A stretch of 64,000 bases of DNA from Plantago major. Taxonomy: Eukaryota; Streptophyta; Magnoliopsida; Lamiales; Plantaginaceae. Made by a program: the position numbers and the translations under genes. Of the stretch, positions 53,269 to 64,000 are shown piece by piece (positions within the stretch are counted from its first letter, which is position 1; the number at the start of each line of letters is the position of its first letter). The notes under the pieces are model-generated. The model worked only from the letters and a program-made list of their open reading frames with translations. It ran no database searches and had not been told where the DNA came from. The stretch is from positions 87,310,414-87,374,413 of the forward strand of contig CM048839.1 in assembly GCA_026545765.1 (NCBI GenBank), read 5' to 3'.

Positions 53269-54890
53269 CACCCCGCAGTCGAAGCGGGAGGTTCACGAAC
53301 ACTGAGACTGGCCCGAAAATCTTCAAATAAAACCCGTGGCAGTCCCTTAGTGAATATGTCAGCAATCTGGTATTTCGAAGGAACGTGAAGAACACGAACA
53401 TGTCCTCGCGCAACCTGTTCTCGAACAAAGTGAATGTCCATTTCAATATGTTTCGTGCGCTGATGTTGAACCGGATTGCCAAATAAGTAAATAGCACTCA
53501 CATTGTCACAATACACAATGGTAGCTTTCGTAATTGGACAATGTAACTCAAGGAAGAGATTACGAAGCCAACAGGATTCAGATACGACATTGGCAACTCC
53601 CCGATATTCAGCCTCAGCACTGGAGCGAGACATAGTGGGTTGTCGCTTGGATGACCAAGTAATCAAATTATCCCCAAGAAACACACAGTAACCAGAAGTG
53701 GAACGACAAGTATCAGGACACCCACCCCAATCCGCATCTGTATATGACATAAGAGCCGAGAATGAGGAGGGATATAGATGCAATCCATAATGAAGAGTCC
53801 CCTGAAGATAGCGAAGGATGCGTTTAAGCGCATTCATATGAATATCCTTCGGATCATGCATGTGAAGACATACTTGCTGAACAACATAAGAAATATCCGG
53901 TCGTGTGAATGTGAGATACTGTAAAGCCCCTGCTAGCCGTCGATATGCCGTGGGGTCCGAGTACGAAGTGCCAGTCGATGTGCTGACCTTCGATTTGGTA
54001 TCCACTGGCGTAGTCGTGGCCTTGCACGCAGACATCCCTGCTCTTTCAATAATCTCTTCAGCATATTTCCTTTGAGATAGAAACATCCCATGCGCATGGC
54101 GAGTAACCGCGATTCCCAGAAAGTAGTTCAAAGGACCCAGGTCTTTCATGGCGAATTCAGATGCGAGAAGAGACATGATGGAACAGCGAAGGGGGTCGGA
54201 GGAGGTGGTGAGTATAATATCATCAACATATAGCAAAATATAAGCCATATCATTCCCTTTCCTGAAGATAAACAAGGAATTATCCGAGCGACTGTTGATG
54301 AATCCAAGAGAAGACACATAATCAGCAAATCGTTTGTACCAAGCACGAGGGGCTTGTTTGAGTCCATATAACGACTTGCGAAGAAGACACACATAGTCCG
54401 GATGTGTGCGATCATGAAAACCAACCGGTTGATGCATATACACAGTCTCGTTCAGTTCACCATGAAGAAATGCATTTTTTACATCAAGCTGATTAATCGG
54501 CCAGTTCTTAGATAAAGACAGACTTAGAACCGTTCGAATGGTTGCTGGTTTAACCACCAGACTGAAAGTTTCCCCACAATCAATGCCAACCTGTTGCGTT
54601 TTGCCATCACCTACAAGTCGAGCCTTGTGCCTCTCAAACACACCATTAGATTTGACTTTATGAGCAAAAATCCACATAGAGCGAATAATATTAACATTCG
54701 GTGGACGGGGCACTAATTTCCACGTCTTATTATTAATAAGAGCACTAAACTCATCTTCCATAGCCAATTTCCAATCCGGGTCACGAAGAGCAACAATCGG
54801 GTTACGTGGTAAAGGTGAAGGCGTAACCGAGGTGGATAAATTAAACTGTTTGGACGGTTTAAAAATCCCGTGTTGACTACGAGTGACCAT
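53259..54890 (-). CDS. Copia element 2 reverse transcriptase and RNase H
   Basis: 543 codons, uninterrupted. The RT starts near EDEFSALINNKTWKLVPRPP and has RHKARLVGDG, QLDVKNAFLHGELNETVYM, SLYGLKQAPRAWYKRFADY and the catalytic YVDDIILT. RNase H follows with SYTDADWGGCPDTCRSTSGY, SSAEAEYRGVAN, CDNVSAIYL, HQRTKHIEMDIHFV and IADIFTKGLP. It would copy element RNA into DNA in cytoplasmic particles. It is in a different frame from integrase upstream, so it is expressed only if the frameshift near 55000-55100 is bypassed or is recent. The final residues overlap the start of the 3' LTR. Confidence 0.92.
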   Translation of the reverse strand: MVTRSQHGIFKPSKQFNLSTSVTPSPLPRNPIVALRDPDWKLAMEDEFSALINNKTWKLVPRPPNVNIIRSMWIFAHKVKSNGVFERHKARLVGDGKTQQVGIDCGETFSLVVKPATIRTVLSLSLSKNWPINQLDVKNAFLHGELNETVYMHQPVGFHDRTHPDYVCLLRKSLYGLKQAPRAWYKRFADYVSSLGFINSRSDNSLFIFRKGNDMAYILLYVDDIILTTSSDPLRCSIMSLLASEFAMKDLGPLNYFLGIAVTRHAHGMFLSQRKYAEEIIERAGMSACKATTTPVDTKSKVSTSTGTSYSDPTAYRRLAGALQYLTFTRPDISYVVQQVCLHMHDPKDIHMNALKRILRYLQGTLHYGLHLYPSSFSALMSYTDADWGGCPDTCRSTSGYCVFLGDNLITWSSKRQPTMSRSSAEAEYRGVANVVSESCWLRNLFLELHCPITKATIVYCDNVSAIYLFGNPVQHQRTKHIEMDIHFVREQVARGHVRVLHVPSKYQIADIFTKGLPRVLFEDFRASLSVREPPASTAGCDR

Positions 54891-54949
54891 TTTTTAGGGG
54901 CTAGGCAGATTGGGCCGGGGTGGGGGAGAAGGCCGTGATGGCGGTGAGG

Positions 54950-56551
54950 CAGTGGGCTGTGGTGATTGAAACGGGATAGGGGTGATGGACCGAGGAGTAG
55001 TAGCTCGGCCCAAAGGAGATGCAGCATGTGGGCTGTGATGGAGAGGAGTGGAGGGCTGCTGTTGGGCCTGGTGTGGAAGCGGCCCACCGCACTGTGGATT
55101 ATCAAGGCTGATCCGTGTGGGACGGAGCGGGCGGATGGGGTGAAGTGAGTGATCCAGGGAGATGTATTCCCCGCATCCAATAAATCAGGTATGGCAGAAT
55201 CCAACTTATGCATTGTGGCATATGAAAAATTATTTTCATCAAACAAGACATGTCGAGAAATAATTATTTTACGAGAAGATAAGTCATAACATTTATACCC
55301 CCGATGATTGGATGGATACCCAAAAAATACACAAGGAGAAGAACGAGCTTGTAATTTGTGTATAGTGGTAGAAGGGAAAAGAGGATAGCATAAGCAACCA
55401 AAGACTCGAAGATGAGAATATGATGGTTTGCGTTGATATAACACTTGTACCGGAGACACATTATTGAGGAGCTTGCTTGGAAGAATATTTAAGAGATAAG
55501 TGGCCATTTGCAAGGCATGATGCCAAAAGGAAGATGGCAATGAAGCATGTGTGAGTAGAGTTCGGATGAGGTTGTTTATGGAACGTATTTTCCGCTCAGC
55601 TTTACCATTCTGGGAAGATGTATGTGGGCATGATAAACGGAATGACATTCCATGAGATTCACAAAACATCTTAAACCTACCATTGTCATATTCTTTCCCA
55701 TTATCGCATTGAAGGGTTTTGATGGGAGAATTGAATTGGGTACGGATATAGGAGTGGAGAATCATAAATTTGTCATACACATCAGATTTCTTAGCTAGAG
55801 GAAAGGTCCATAAAAAATTAGTGAAATCATCAAGAAACAGAACATAATAACGATGTCCTGCAGAACTCAACACATGAGAGGTCCACAAATCACTATGAAT
55901 AATATCAAAAGGAAGCAAGGTCTTAGATAAAGATGTCTCAAACGGTAACTTAATGTGTTTACCAAGAATGCAAGAGCCACAAGTGCTCGAAATAGAAGGC
56001 TTATTACAAACTATGTCATTAGCAAGTCTCAGATATGAAAAAATAGGCTGGCCAGGATGACCCAATCGATTATGCCATATGGATAGGGACAAGGCTGCAA
56101 AAGTCGAAGGTGAGGTGGTAGGATATGCGATGGTGATGAATGGATAAAGATCTCCCCGGCTATCACATCTCATGATTGCCATCCCCGTCTGTAAGTCTTT
56201 CACAGAAAACCCATACGGATCAAATTCAACGGATACAGAATTATCATAAGTGAATTTGCGCACAGAAACAAGGTTTTTAATGAGATTGGGTGCATGCAAA
56301 ACATTCTGTAAGGATAAGGGAGGGGATGTTTGGGTCAAAGTCACACTACCACTACCCCGAATTGGAATCGACTGGCCATTGCCAACAATAATATTTGACG
56401 GAGTGCTCGAATTAAAATAAGACGAGAGAGTACCTGGCGAAGATGTCATGTGCGAAGTTGCAGCCGTGTCCATATACCAGTTTGGATCCGGTTGATGCAA
56501 TGACATAGTATGCATAGCAGCTTCAATATTGGTAGGGGCCGGAGATGCCAT
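54950..56551 (-). CDS. Copia element 2 protease and integrase
   Basis: Begins MASPAPTNIEAAMHTMSLHQ; protease motif WYMDTAATSHMTS (DTA form); GAG-pre-integrase with SIWHNRLGHPGQPIF and CGSCILGKHIKLPF (zinc-binding HHCC); integrase core DDE residues in DIIHSDLW, LQCDNGKEY and QNGKAERK. The Copia-specific continuation HLRVFGCLCYPLF and VFFGYPSNHRGYKCYD is present. After about 55100 the frame departs from the polyprotein, marking a frameshift before RT. The minus-strand frame itself stays open to 54713. Confidence 0.9.
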
Positions 56552-56770
56552 ATATGCTTACGGAGCATGATAATTTGCCATAGCAGGTTGCCGAACAAAG
56601 TGGTCGTGCCATTGGAATTTATTGGATACGGGCATGGCGGGTAATTGTAGTACGGTGCCGGTGGAGGTGCCATTGCCCATAGGGGCAGGCGGTGCGGAAG
56701 ATTAGCATCTTTGTTAGGCGATGTATGTTGTGAGGTGCCGAGTGGCCCTGCCGTGCCATTGCACGTTGCA

Positions 56771-57580
56771 TTATACCCGCCCTTGACGTCGATTCTTGTT
56801 ATTCCCATTGGAATTGAGACCCTTGGAGCTATGATTAGCTTCCATATTCCCGTCATCCACAATCGTAACCATAGCCGTGGAAGAACCATGCGTATTCATA
56901 GATGCAAGTTCTCGTTCTTCAAGACAAAGTGAAGATCGAGCTTCAGAGAAAGAGGGCAACGGTTTGGCATGCCGAATCTGAGTTCCAACACCTTTGTAAG
57001 CTTCAGAGAGACCTGAGACCAGTTGGAGAACAAGACGACTAGCAGAAACTTCAGAACCAACATTCTTCAATTGGTCCGCAAGATTTTTGAGACGTTGACA
57101 ATAAGCAGTAGCATTAGAAAAATCTTCCATGCGTGTGTTTGCGAACTCTTGTTCAAGAATCACCGCACGAGAGGTTTGATGATCCTGAAAGATGTCACGA
57201 AGTCGATCCCAAGCTTCCCTAGCAGTAGCATCTGGTTCAATAATTGTATTCAACAAATCATTCGATATTGTCGAGTAAATCCACTGGAGCACAGTAGCAT
57301 CAAGCGTAGACCACAAATCCTTGTCTTCAGCAGTCGTAGGAGGAGGTGGTTTCTCCTGGCCTTTAGGTGGGTCCTGAATATGGTGAATAACCTTGTGCGA
57401 GCGAGCATGGATTTTAAATAGCTCAGCCCACGTCCCGTATTGGGAATTTACCAACTCAAGAACAACGGAAACATGATTCTTGATGTTAGAGACAGAGAGA
57501 ACTGGATGAAATAGCGGTCTCATCTGTGAGGAGGAAGTCTCCGGCTTGGACGAAGAATCTGGAGAAGCTTCACCTGTCAT
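56771..57580 (-). CDS. Copia element 2 gag
   Basis: 269 codons. Starts MTGEASPDSSSKPETSSS and contains the UBN2-type gag core (WSTLDATVLQWIYSTISNDL, then AREAWDRLRDIFQDHQTSRA and ADQLKNVGSEVSASRLV). The C-terminus leaves frame near 56800 and the expected zinc knuckle is not obvious; the Gly/Pro-rich gag tail (PPPAPYYNYPPCPYP) continues in another frame (56889-56600). At least one frameshift therefore separates gag from protease. Confidence 0.88.
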   Translation of the reverse strand: MTGEASPDSSSKPETSSSQMRPLFHPVLSVSNIKNHVSVVLELVNSQYGTWAELFKIHARSHKVIHHIQDPPKGQEKPPPPTTAEDKDLWSTLDATVLQWIYSTISNDLLNTIIEPDATAREAWDRLRDIFQDHQTSRAVILEQEFANTRMEDFSNATAYCQRLKNLADQLKNVGSEVSASRLVLQLVSGLSEAYKGVGTQIRHAKPLPSFSEARSSLCLEERELASMNTHGSSTAMVTIVDDGNMEANHSSKGLNSNGNNKNRRQGRV

Positions 57581-57791
57581 GATGCGCGAGAACGGAGCAG
57601 CAAGAACAGGAAGGATTCAGCGACGCAGAGAAGCGGCGAATCAGCAGGAAGATCGGTAGACGATTAAACCGACGAGAGGACGATTTAATGCTGGAGATCG
57701 AACCGACGTGAGGTCGATCGATGTGCAGAGCCGATATTCTGATGGTGGGCAGCGGAAGAGATTTAGAACGAACCTACTCGTGATACCATAT

Positions 57792-57997
57792 AAGAATATA
57801 TTCCTTGAGGATTCATTAATCACAATGAGAGTATTTATACAAGATACAACAAAGAGAGTTATGTTAATTCTAGTCTAACTAAGGTATCCTAAGTCTATTA
57901 AGACTATACTTCTAGAATTCTAACTAAGGTATCCTAAGTCTATTAAGACTATACTTCTAGAATCCTAAATATTCTGACTAATATTTACTATCTATCA
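57792..57997 (-). repeat. 5' LTR of Copia element 2
   Basis: 206 bp, about 99% identical to the 3' LTR, starting TGATAGATAG on the minus strand. It carries the same 45-bp tandem pair. Confidence 0.93.
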
Positions 57998-58984
57998 ATT
58001 ATATATATCCCCACATCTCAGGTTCTCAATCAAAAAGTCTATTTTAGATGGAATTTTTGGACTATCAGTTATACTGCATATGTTGACAAAATTGAGTTGG
58101 TGATTTTGAGAAAAGAAAAATATGTGGGTATAAATAAGAAAGAAAAATTCAGTATATATGTGGCTCAAGCCACATGTAGCTCATGCTACAGTACGTCGAT
58201 GAATACAACACATGTAAGGACAACATGATTATGTGGTGCATCAAGAGCATATCTTGTGCTCGTGTATTTTACCCCAAAATATCAATTAAAATTTTATTGT
58301 TCCAAAACAAAACTAAATGTAAGGATAACTAGACTATATATTAGACACACTGACATTTTAAAGTTCAAACTAAATATATAATGTTAATTTTGGGGATGCG
58401 GACAATTGGGAAGGTTAATGAAACTATTGCCCATAAGTGAAAGTTATTTTTAACCAAAAGTTAGTTTGTCAACACGCATGCAAATGGCCGGCTCGCTAGT
58501 GGATCATTGCGTATTGGCATGTCTCATTCAATTTATTGTAGAGGGCAGGCAAATGTGAGGAAATGCGCGCAGTTTTCCTTCATGTGAGGAAAATCTTGAA
58601 CGAAGCTATATAACTCTAGTACTCTAGATGCTCTCAAAATTCTATACGTAGGGGGGTTAACGTGTGACTTAACGATAACATGCGCCAAAGAAGAAACATG
58701 ACTAGTGATTACAACATTTATATATGTTTGATTTCTATCTCCACTTGTAATCAATCCATTTTTTGTCAAAGGACTGCATGCTTCTTGACATTTGAGGAAA
58801 CTTAATGTGATTTATTCTTTAATAAGTTATGCTTATAAAATATCAATACATTTTCCGTATCACGCAAGTTGTATTTCAAATCCAACGAACTAAACAATGA
58901 CCTTATAGAACGTTTGTGATATATGGTATGTTTGCTTCGTGTTCGTGCTCACCAAACATTCAATCCACTTGTCCGTGTTCAGTT

Positions 58985-59290
58985 ATGTTGGTCCCTTAAA
59001 TAATAAGGTCCAAGTGGGGAGGGGGTGAATAGACTTAAAAACTTTTTGTGCCTTAAACAAATTTTTCAGTAGGTACAAGTAACTACTGGTACTTATCTTT
59101 CAGTAACTGCTCGAATACGACCTTCCATAAGCGTCGTTTTTCATTCGGTTTCCACCAAAAATTAAATACAAAATCCTATAAAACATAACTAAAACGAAAA
59201 CCATAAAAATGAACGAAAAACACTATAAAATACTAACAAAGACATGCGAAAATAAGGTAAAAAAAGACTTCATGAACCTCTAATTATGGT
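58985..59290 (-). mobile_element. Relic of a SIRE-like LTR end
   Basis: TGTTGGTCCCTTAAATAATA at 58987 and GGGGTGAATAGACTTAAAAA shortly after are the reverse complement of the LTR end seen at 33735-33803 (TTTTTAAGTCTATTCAACCC ... AAAGGACCAACA). The rest of the LTR is not clear. Confidence 0.4.
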
Positions 59291-59639
59291 TTCATCACCA
59301 TCGTGTGAAACCGGTCTTAATTACTTGGGTTATTTAGTTTCACGTAGACGGGAACATGTGTGAAAAATCCGGATACACTACTTGGTAAAACAAGAATACA
59401 AGTTTAGACTCTCATGCTAATTGCTAAGTTGATTTGGGATTACAAGTATGAAGTCCTGAGCTCAAGTTTCCTTAAGTGAAAATCGGACTCCTTATATAGA
59501 ACCAATGGCAGTGAAGGATCTTATATATGTATATAGTATAGTTTAACAATCATGTTTATAGTAGTCGCGGGTATACTCATACTATCATCAATGGACTATT
59601 CACTTGTTTGAATAAGATTTTCTACATCTCAATGAGTGC

Positions 59640-59740
59640 AGTCTCACTAGTATAGTGGTAACTTGATGACGTTTAACGTGAGGATCTTCAAAGTCCCAGG
59701 GCTCGGGATGGGTAGAAGATGTACATGTTAGGAGCCCTAA
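59640..59740 (+). other. Possible tRNA-derived SINE fragment
   Basis: TAGTATAGTGGTAACTTG at 59651-59668 fits a pol III A box, and TCTTCAAAGTCCCAGG about 35 bp later is a weak B-box match. No matching 3' tail or duplication was found. Confidence 0.2.
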
Positions 59741-62109
59741 CATAGTAGGTCCATCGTCCTCTTTAGCGCCGTATATTTCCGTACAAGTAGAATAATAACA
59801 GATATATTATATTCGATTATATGCTTAGGGTATAAGCACTCACTCACATTTAGACTTGGGAAGTCTAGTTGTAATTAACTGGAACATCTTTATATGTTTT
59901 GGTAAATAATTAAAGTATATAATGAAATTTTCATTATACAGTTCAATTGAAGATTTACCATTCCCGTTTGAGATTAATTCATAGTCAAAGTTTAATTTTA
60001 TTGACCGTGAATTAGTCCAAACTGGACATTGAGATCAGACGGAGTCTCTCTCTCTCTCTCCCCCTCCCTCCCTCCCTATGTATGTATATGTAATTAATTC
60101 ATAACTTGCGACTTATTATGGATTGAATAATATATTATTGTTATCAATTCATTGGGTATGCGATTTACACTTTGAATTGAATAACTTCTTGTTGTGATTA
60201 CGTGGTTAGTGTATGATTGTATTGCGACTTCACATGATTACATGGTTCGTGTATGGGATACAACGATGTGTGTGTGTGTGTGTATTGATACAATTAATGT
60301 ATTAATCATGTCCCTTGTTGACTCGTTTATCTTGCGACTTGATAAAGGAATTCTTTAAATCGTGCTATTTGATTTTAATGGATTGACGTTTTTATGGGAA
60401 ACGTATTTGTAAACATTATAAAAGGTCACCTGTACATAATCCGCAATGCAATTCCGTCCATAAAAAACATGTAGTGTCTTTCCGTGTTGAATCAAATTAA
60501 GTGTATCCGTGTTGAATCAAATTAAGCTGCATGCTCACTTCCTGATGGTGCCTTTCCATCAATTATTTTAAGTTTTCCCTGAAATCCAAAGATAATTTGA
60601 TTTCTCATGATGTGTCATAAGGACAAGTTAAGTAGATAAGTTGATACTATAGTATTATACTAACCGGTAGTATAAGAATACTTGAAGGAGCGATTTTAAT
60701 AAGCATAGATTCTAGTCTAGTCTAAGCCGAGGATGGAAAATGTATGTAGATGAAAATAAAAACAAAATGGGTCATAAATGACGATAACTCACGAATGCCC
60801 TATAACTATAAGGTGCTTAAACAAGACAAGAAACCGGTAAGCATTCTCAAAAAATACGTTAATACGGTTTACATATATCTGGTACAGTCCGTCCAATGAG
60901 TAGTTAACGTCCAACAAAAATCATTGTGGATTTGTGGGGTAACCAAAAAGAGCAATTGACCCACTGTTGTTGCGGGTAGTGGATCGATTGTGCATTGATT
61001 TGATATCATTTGGTGGGTTGATAGGTAGATATTTCGCTGGGTTAAATTTATCACTACAACAATGGTATTGTATGTGGTTTAGGTTTAATTAATTAATTAA
61101 TAATTAACAATTAAGCAAGGATCAGTCAGTTGGTAAGTACGCAAGTGCAATCAATCTTCCCGGCTGGGGCGAAGTGAAGATTTTTCTCCACCCGTGCTCA
61201 ACTATAACTTATTTAAAATTAATAAATAATTATTTTAAAATCCAAATTAATAAATATAAAATATGTTACATTTATAGAGAACAACGATCTTTTTTTAAAG
61301 TATTATGGAAGTTACATTTTAAAACAAATCAAGCATTTTAACTAATTTGTACTAAAAAAACTATTTATAGTTAGACAAAAAGTCTTTAAGTATCATTGTT
61401 TTCTACAAATATAATGAATACAATCACTCCAAATGCACTTGTATGGTTGTGCTATTGTCTTTTTTAAAATTCAATTAGAAAAATAGATCATGTCAATCGT
61501 TAAAGATTAAAATTGAATATACATACGGATGAAAATTTTCGAAACTGACCCGGCCGTGCCGGGCACGGGCTGGCCACCTTACTGGCTTCTTACGTGCTTA
61601 CTTATTTAATTAAGGATTAGTATATGTATTACGGAGATTTTCTTGTATTGTGTTCGAAATTGCAATAATAAGTACGGTGCACATAGCTCGCAATTAATCT
61701 TAAGCTAATAATTAGTATTAATTTAGGGTACATATAACATTTTGGGGTCCAGGTCGTCCACTAATCTATGATGAACGTACGTATAGTAGTACGTCATGAT
61801 GTCCGTTGGAGTTAGAGGGGATTGCACTGATGACTTTTGGAGAGGAATGGACAGACAAATATAAGGTACTATAATTAGATTAGATAGATCCTTCCCCTTA
61901 AATACCCACTAACTAATTGGGATCTTCCTATCATTTGACAAATAACTACTGTTTCCCACTCTTGAAACTTTGCGGAAATTAGGACGAACCCTATCAAACT
62001 TTACAACCAGAAAGAACCTAAAAATGCGTTAGCTACACTGCCCCTAAAAGTTTGATAATCAGACTGTTTGTAACGGAATTTTAATTGAGATATAACTGAT
62101 GAATAGTGT

Positions 62110-63740
62110 GTGGAGAGTTTCTTCCATAAGTGTTTGGAGAGAAAAGGTCGTTTGAAAATTATGAGAGGCGTCCGTATAAATGGGAAATGGATCGAGGGAG
62201 TGCAGAAGGTCAAAGAAGTGAATTTTTTGGGTCTCATTTTGAGGAAAGGAGAGACGTGGGAAGTAAAGGCAGCAAGCTGCCTTCGGAACTGATGGGAGCA
62301 AAAATAGGAACGGATGGATGAAGCTAAGTTTTTGGAAAAGGAATTCTCTATTGATGAAATTAAAGATGCAGTGTGGGCATGTGGGTTAGATAAATGCCCA
62401 GAGCCGGACGGGTTTAACTTCCATTTTCCGTCATTTTTGGGATTTGATAAAAGGGGAGCTGGAGGCTGTTTTTGCTGATTTCTATAAGAATTCCAGGTTA
62501 GTAAAAGGGCTTAACACTTCTTTTATTAGTCTTGTGCCCAAATCAGTAAACCCCGTTGCCGTAGAGGAAGTAATGATATGTGGTCTAAAGTAGTCAAGTC
62601 GAAGTATGGGGCTTTTAGTAGACTGGTTTTGGATAGTAGAGTGGGTAAGTCTTGGGGGGTGGGTTGGTCGTCTTGGTGGCGGGATAAGAGGGAAAGGTTG
62701 GTTTTGGGATGAGATTAGGAGAAAGGTTGGGAATGGAAAATCTACTTCATTTTGGGAAGTTTGTTGGGTCTTGGATGGAGTGAGTCTGAAAGATTTGTGT
62801 CCTAGGTTATATAGTTTAGAGGTTGAGAAAAAATGCTTAGTTGCTGATAGAGTGTCTTTAAGTGAGGAGAATGTAAAAGTGTGTTGGAAGTGGAGGAGTA
62901 ATACTTTCTTGTGGGAAAATGAGCTGTTAGATGACATCCTAAATTTGGTGCATGAATGCAGTTATGATAAAAGCAGAAGGATTCTTTGGGCGGAGATTAA
63001 CAGCTGATGGCGAATACTCAACACAGTCAGGTTATGAAAAGTTGTTTGGATGTCAAGATTCTGTCCCAATTCGGGTAAGAGACTGTCCTAAATACTTATG
63101 GAACAATTGTTGTCCTGGAGATACAAGCATTTGTCTGGAAGGTGGTACAAGATCGTATCCCGAATTTGGTGAACTTGAAAAGGAGGAAGTTGATTCATCC
63201 TGAGGTGAAAGCTTTCTGCAGTTTGTGCGAACTGGACGAGGAGGGGTCTCTAGAACATCTGTTCTTCAAGTGCCCATTTGCGGAGGGAGTATGGACCAAA
63301 ATATGCAGCTGGCTGGAGTGTTGTCTTCCGATTTTTTCAACAGTGGTGGATATGATCAGAAAGGTAGGAAGTTGTGGTCAATGGTCTGGCACGGCGTAGT
63401 GTGGCACATTTGGAAGGCCAAAAAATTAAAAAAGTTTGAATTGAGGATACGTTTGAGAAGATAAAGTTTAACTTGTGGATGTGGGTAAAAAATAAGAATA
63501 TGGTGGTGTCAGGTTACTTGCTTGTTGATTGGAAAATTTGCCCGCGAGGAGTACACATATATATTGAGAATTTAGAGCTTTTATTGTTGTCTGATGGGTG
63601 GAATCGTGGGTGCTGCCACAATGATTTATTGAAGCCGAAGACTCTGGGAGTAACTTTCAAGAAGATTGTTCATTGTTGTTCAGCTATTGGAGTTTGAGTT
63701 TTTGTATTAATTGTGTAATAGTCTTGAGAGCAGTGTGACT
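62110..63740 (+). pseudogene. Second, strongly decayed LINE with the RT core deleted
   Basis: An RT N-terminal piece (FSIDEIKDAVWACGLDKCPE at about 62350-62410, then NTSFISLVPKS at about 62515) is followed directly by sequence from the RT thumb or C-terminus (YGAF...GKSWGVGWSSWWR-like, 62600-62680), so the catalytic DD region is missing. EVCWVLDGVSLKDLCPRLYS and the zinc-binding zf-RVT part (VVQDRIPNLVNLKRRKLIHP, FCSLCELDEEGSLEHLFFKC) follow in shifting frames. No RNase H domain or clear poly(A) tail is seen. Confidence 0.8.
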
Positions 63741-64000
63741 CAACTCTTTCTTTTGTTGTTTTCATGGGGGCCTCAAGGGAAAATCATTATTCTTTTCTTC
63801 CTCCCTCCTTGAATGATATCCCGCCCTTGTGGTTTTGGTTTTCGACCCCACACTCTTGGCTCGATACTTAGGTGTCGTGATATACTAGATGACGGGGTGG
63901 TCAAAATATCTCCCAGGTTACAACAAGAGGAAGGTTTTGTTGTTGTCTATGTTTGTTTTCACTTTGTTTGCGGTTTTGATTTCTGATTTTGGTTGTAAGG

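Larger units (their letters stand above)
53063..57997 (-). mobile_element. Young Ty1/copia retrotransposon, minus strand (4.9 kb)
   Basis: LTRs of 206 bp at 53063-53268 and 57792-57997 differ at about two positions; flanks carry ATTAT (53058-53062 and 57998-58002). PBS TGGTATCACGAG on the minus strand (57777-57788) is of the Met-tRNA type. The order gag-protease-integrase-RT-RNase H is complete, with a few frameshifts. The short LTRs and compact size suit the Ale/Retrofit lineage. The LTR does not end in CA by this boundary, so its limit at the PBS side may be off by a few bases. Confidence 0.93.
58003..62100. other. Long intergenic region, no gene seen
   Basis: AT-rich with scattered simple repeats: (CT)n then CCCTCCCTCC at 60045-60076, (TG)n at 60267-60284. 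CTTGCGACTT-type words recur at 60105, 60218 and 60333. No open frame has protein-like character. A decayed LTR end (58985) and a SINE-like segment (59640) are listed separately. Confidence 0.5.

Noticed and set aside
54713-54950. C-terminal extension of the Copia 2 integrase frame
   Set aside because: After about 55100 the open frame is out of register with the polyprotein; the real continuation is the RT frame 53259-54890.
62482-62937. Minus-strand protein of 151 codons
   Set aside because: Antisense to the decayed LINE, whose plus-strand motifs explain the region.

Overview
This is plant nuclear DNA, from a eudicot by its look; I cannot name the species. The evidence is GT-AG introns, a GRF transcription factor gene with a miR396 site, a chloroplast small heat-shock protein, a plant S-protein homolog, a PADRE (DUF4228) gene, and plant-type transposons: Athila-like and Copia LTR elements, an L1-type LINE with RNase H, a DD39D mariner, Stowaway MITEs, a Helitron and a Cassandra TRIM. 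Most of the window is transposon-derived, with four or five host genes scattered through it.

Layout. 1-900 is an unclassified stretch with a recurring TCGGACC motif. About 916-2123 is an Athila-like LTR. 2124-18523 is one LINE split twice: by an apparently intact mariner element (2359-7565) whose non-transposase half carries a spliceable, multi-exon gene fragment, and by a gag-protease-only Athila-like element (8263-16660) that carries a 'putative plant transposon protein' reading frame where pol would be expected. Removing both insertions with one copy of each target duplication rejoins the LINE sequence. 18.5-20 kb is the upstream region of the GRF gene (20018-21922), whose third intron holds a 180-bp tandem duplication that copies the splice acceptor. 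24457-29662 is a decayed Copia element on the minus strand with a CTACC target duplication, apparently inside a hAT-like element. 30.2-37 kb holds a Stowaway MITE, a probable solo LTR, a tandem segmental duplication, a 1.17-kb long-inverted-repeat element and an S-protein homolog gene (36560-36985, minus). 37.2-39.5 kb holds Helitron 3' ends and a piece of the Helitron helicase. 39.9-41.3 kb and 42.6-43.9 kb are two degenerate tandem-repeat fields. 45372-47020 is an HSP21-type gene with a heat-shock element and TATA box. 48332-48802 (minus) is a PADRE gene. 51071-51783 is a Cassandra element with 5S-rRNA-like LTRs. 53063-57997 is a young Copia element (minus). 58-62 kb is largely featureless, and 62.1-63.7 kb is a decayed second LINE.

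The host genes do not form a pathway: GRF controls organ growth, HSP21 protects plastids in heat, the S-protein homolog is a small secreted protein and the PADRE protein is of uncertain role. The strongest candidate for something unusual is the mariner element, which has an intact-looking transposase (467 aa after removal of one intron, DD39D triad present), matching TIRs and a TA duplication, and carries about 2.4 kb of intron-containing gene sequence.
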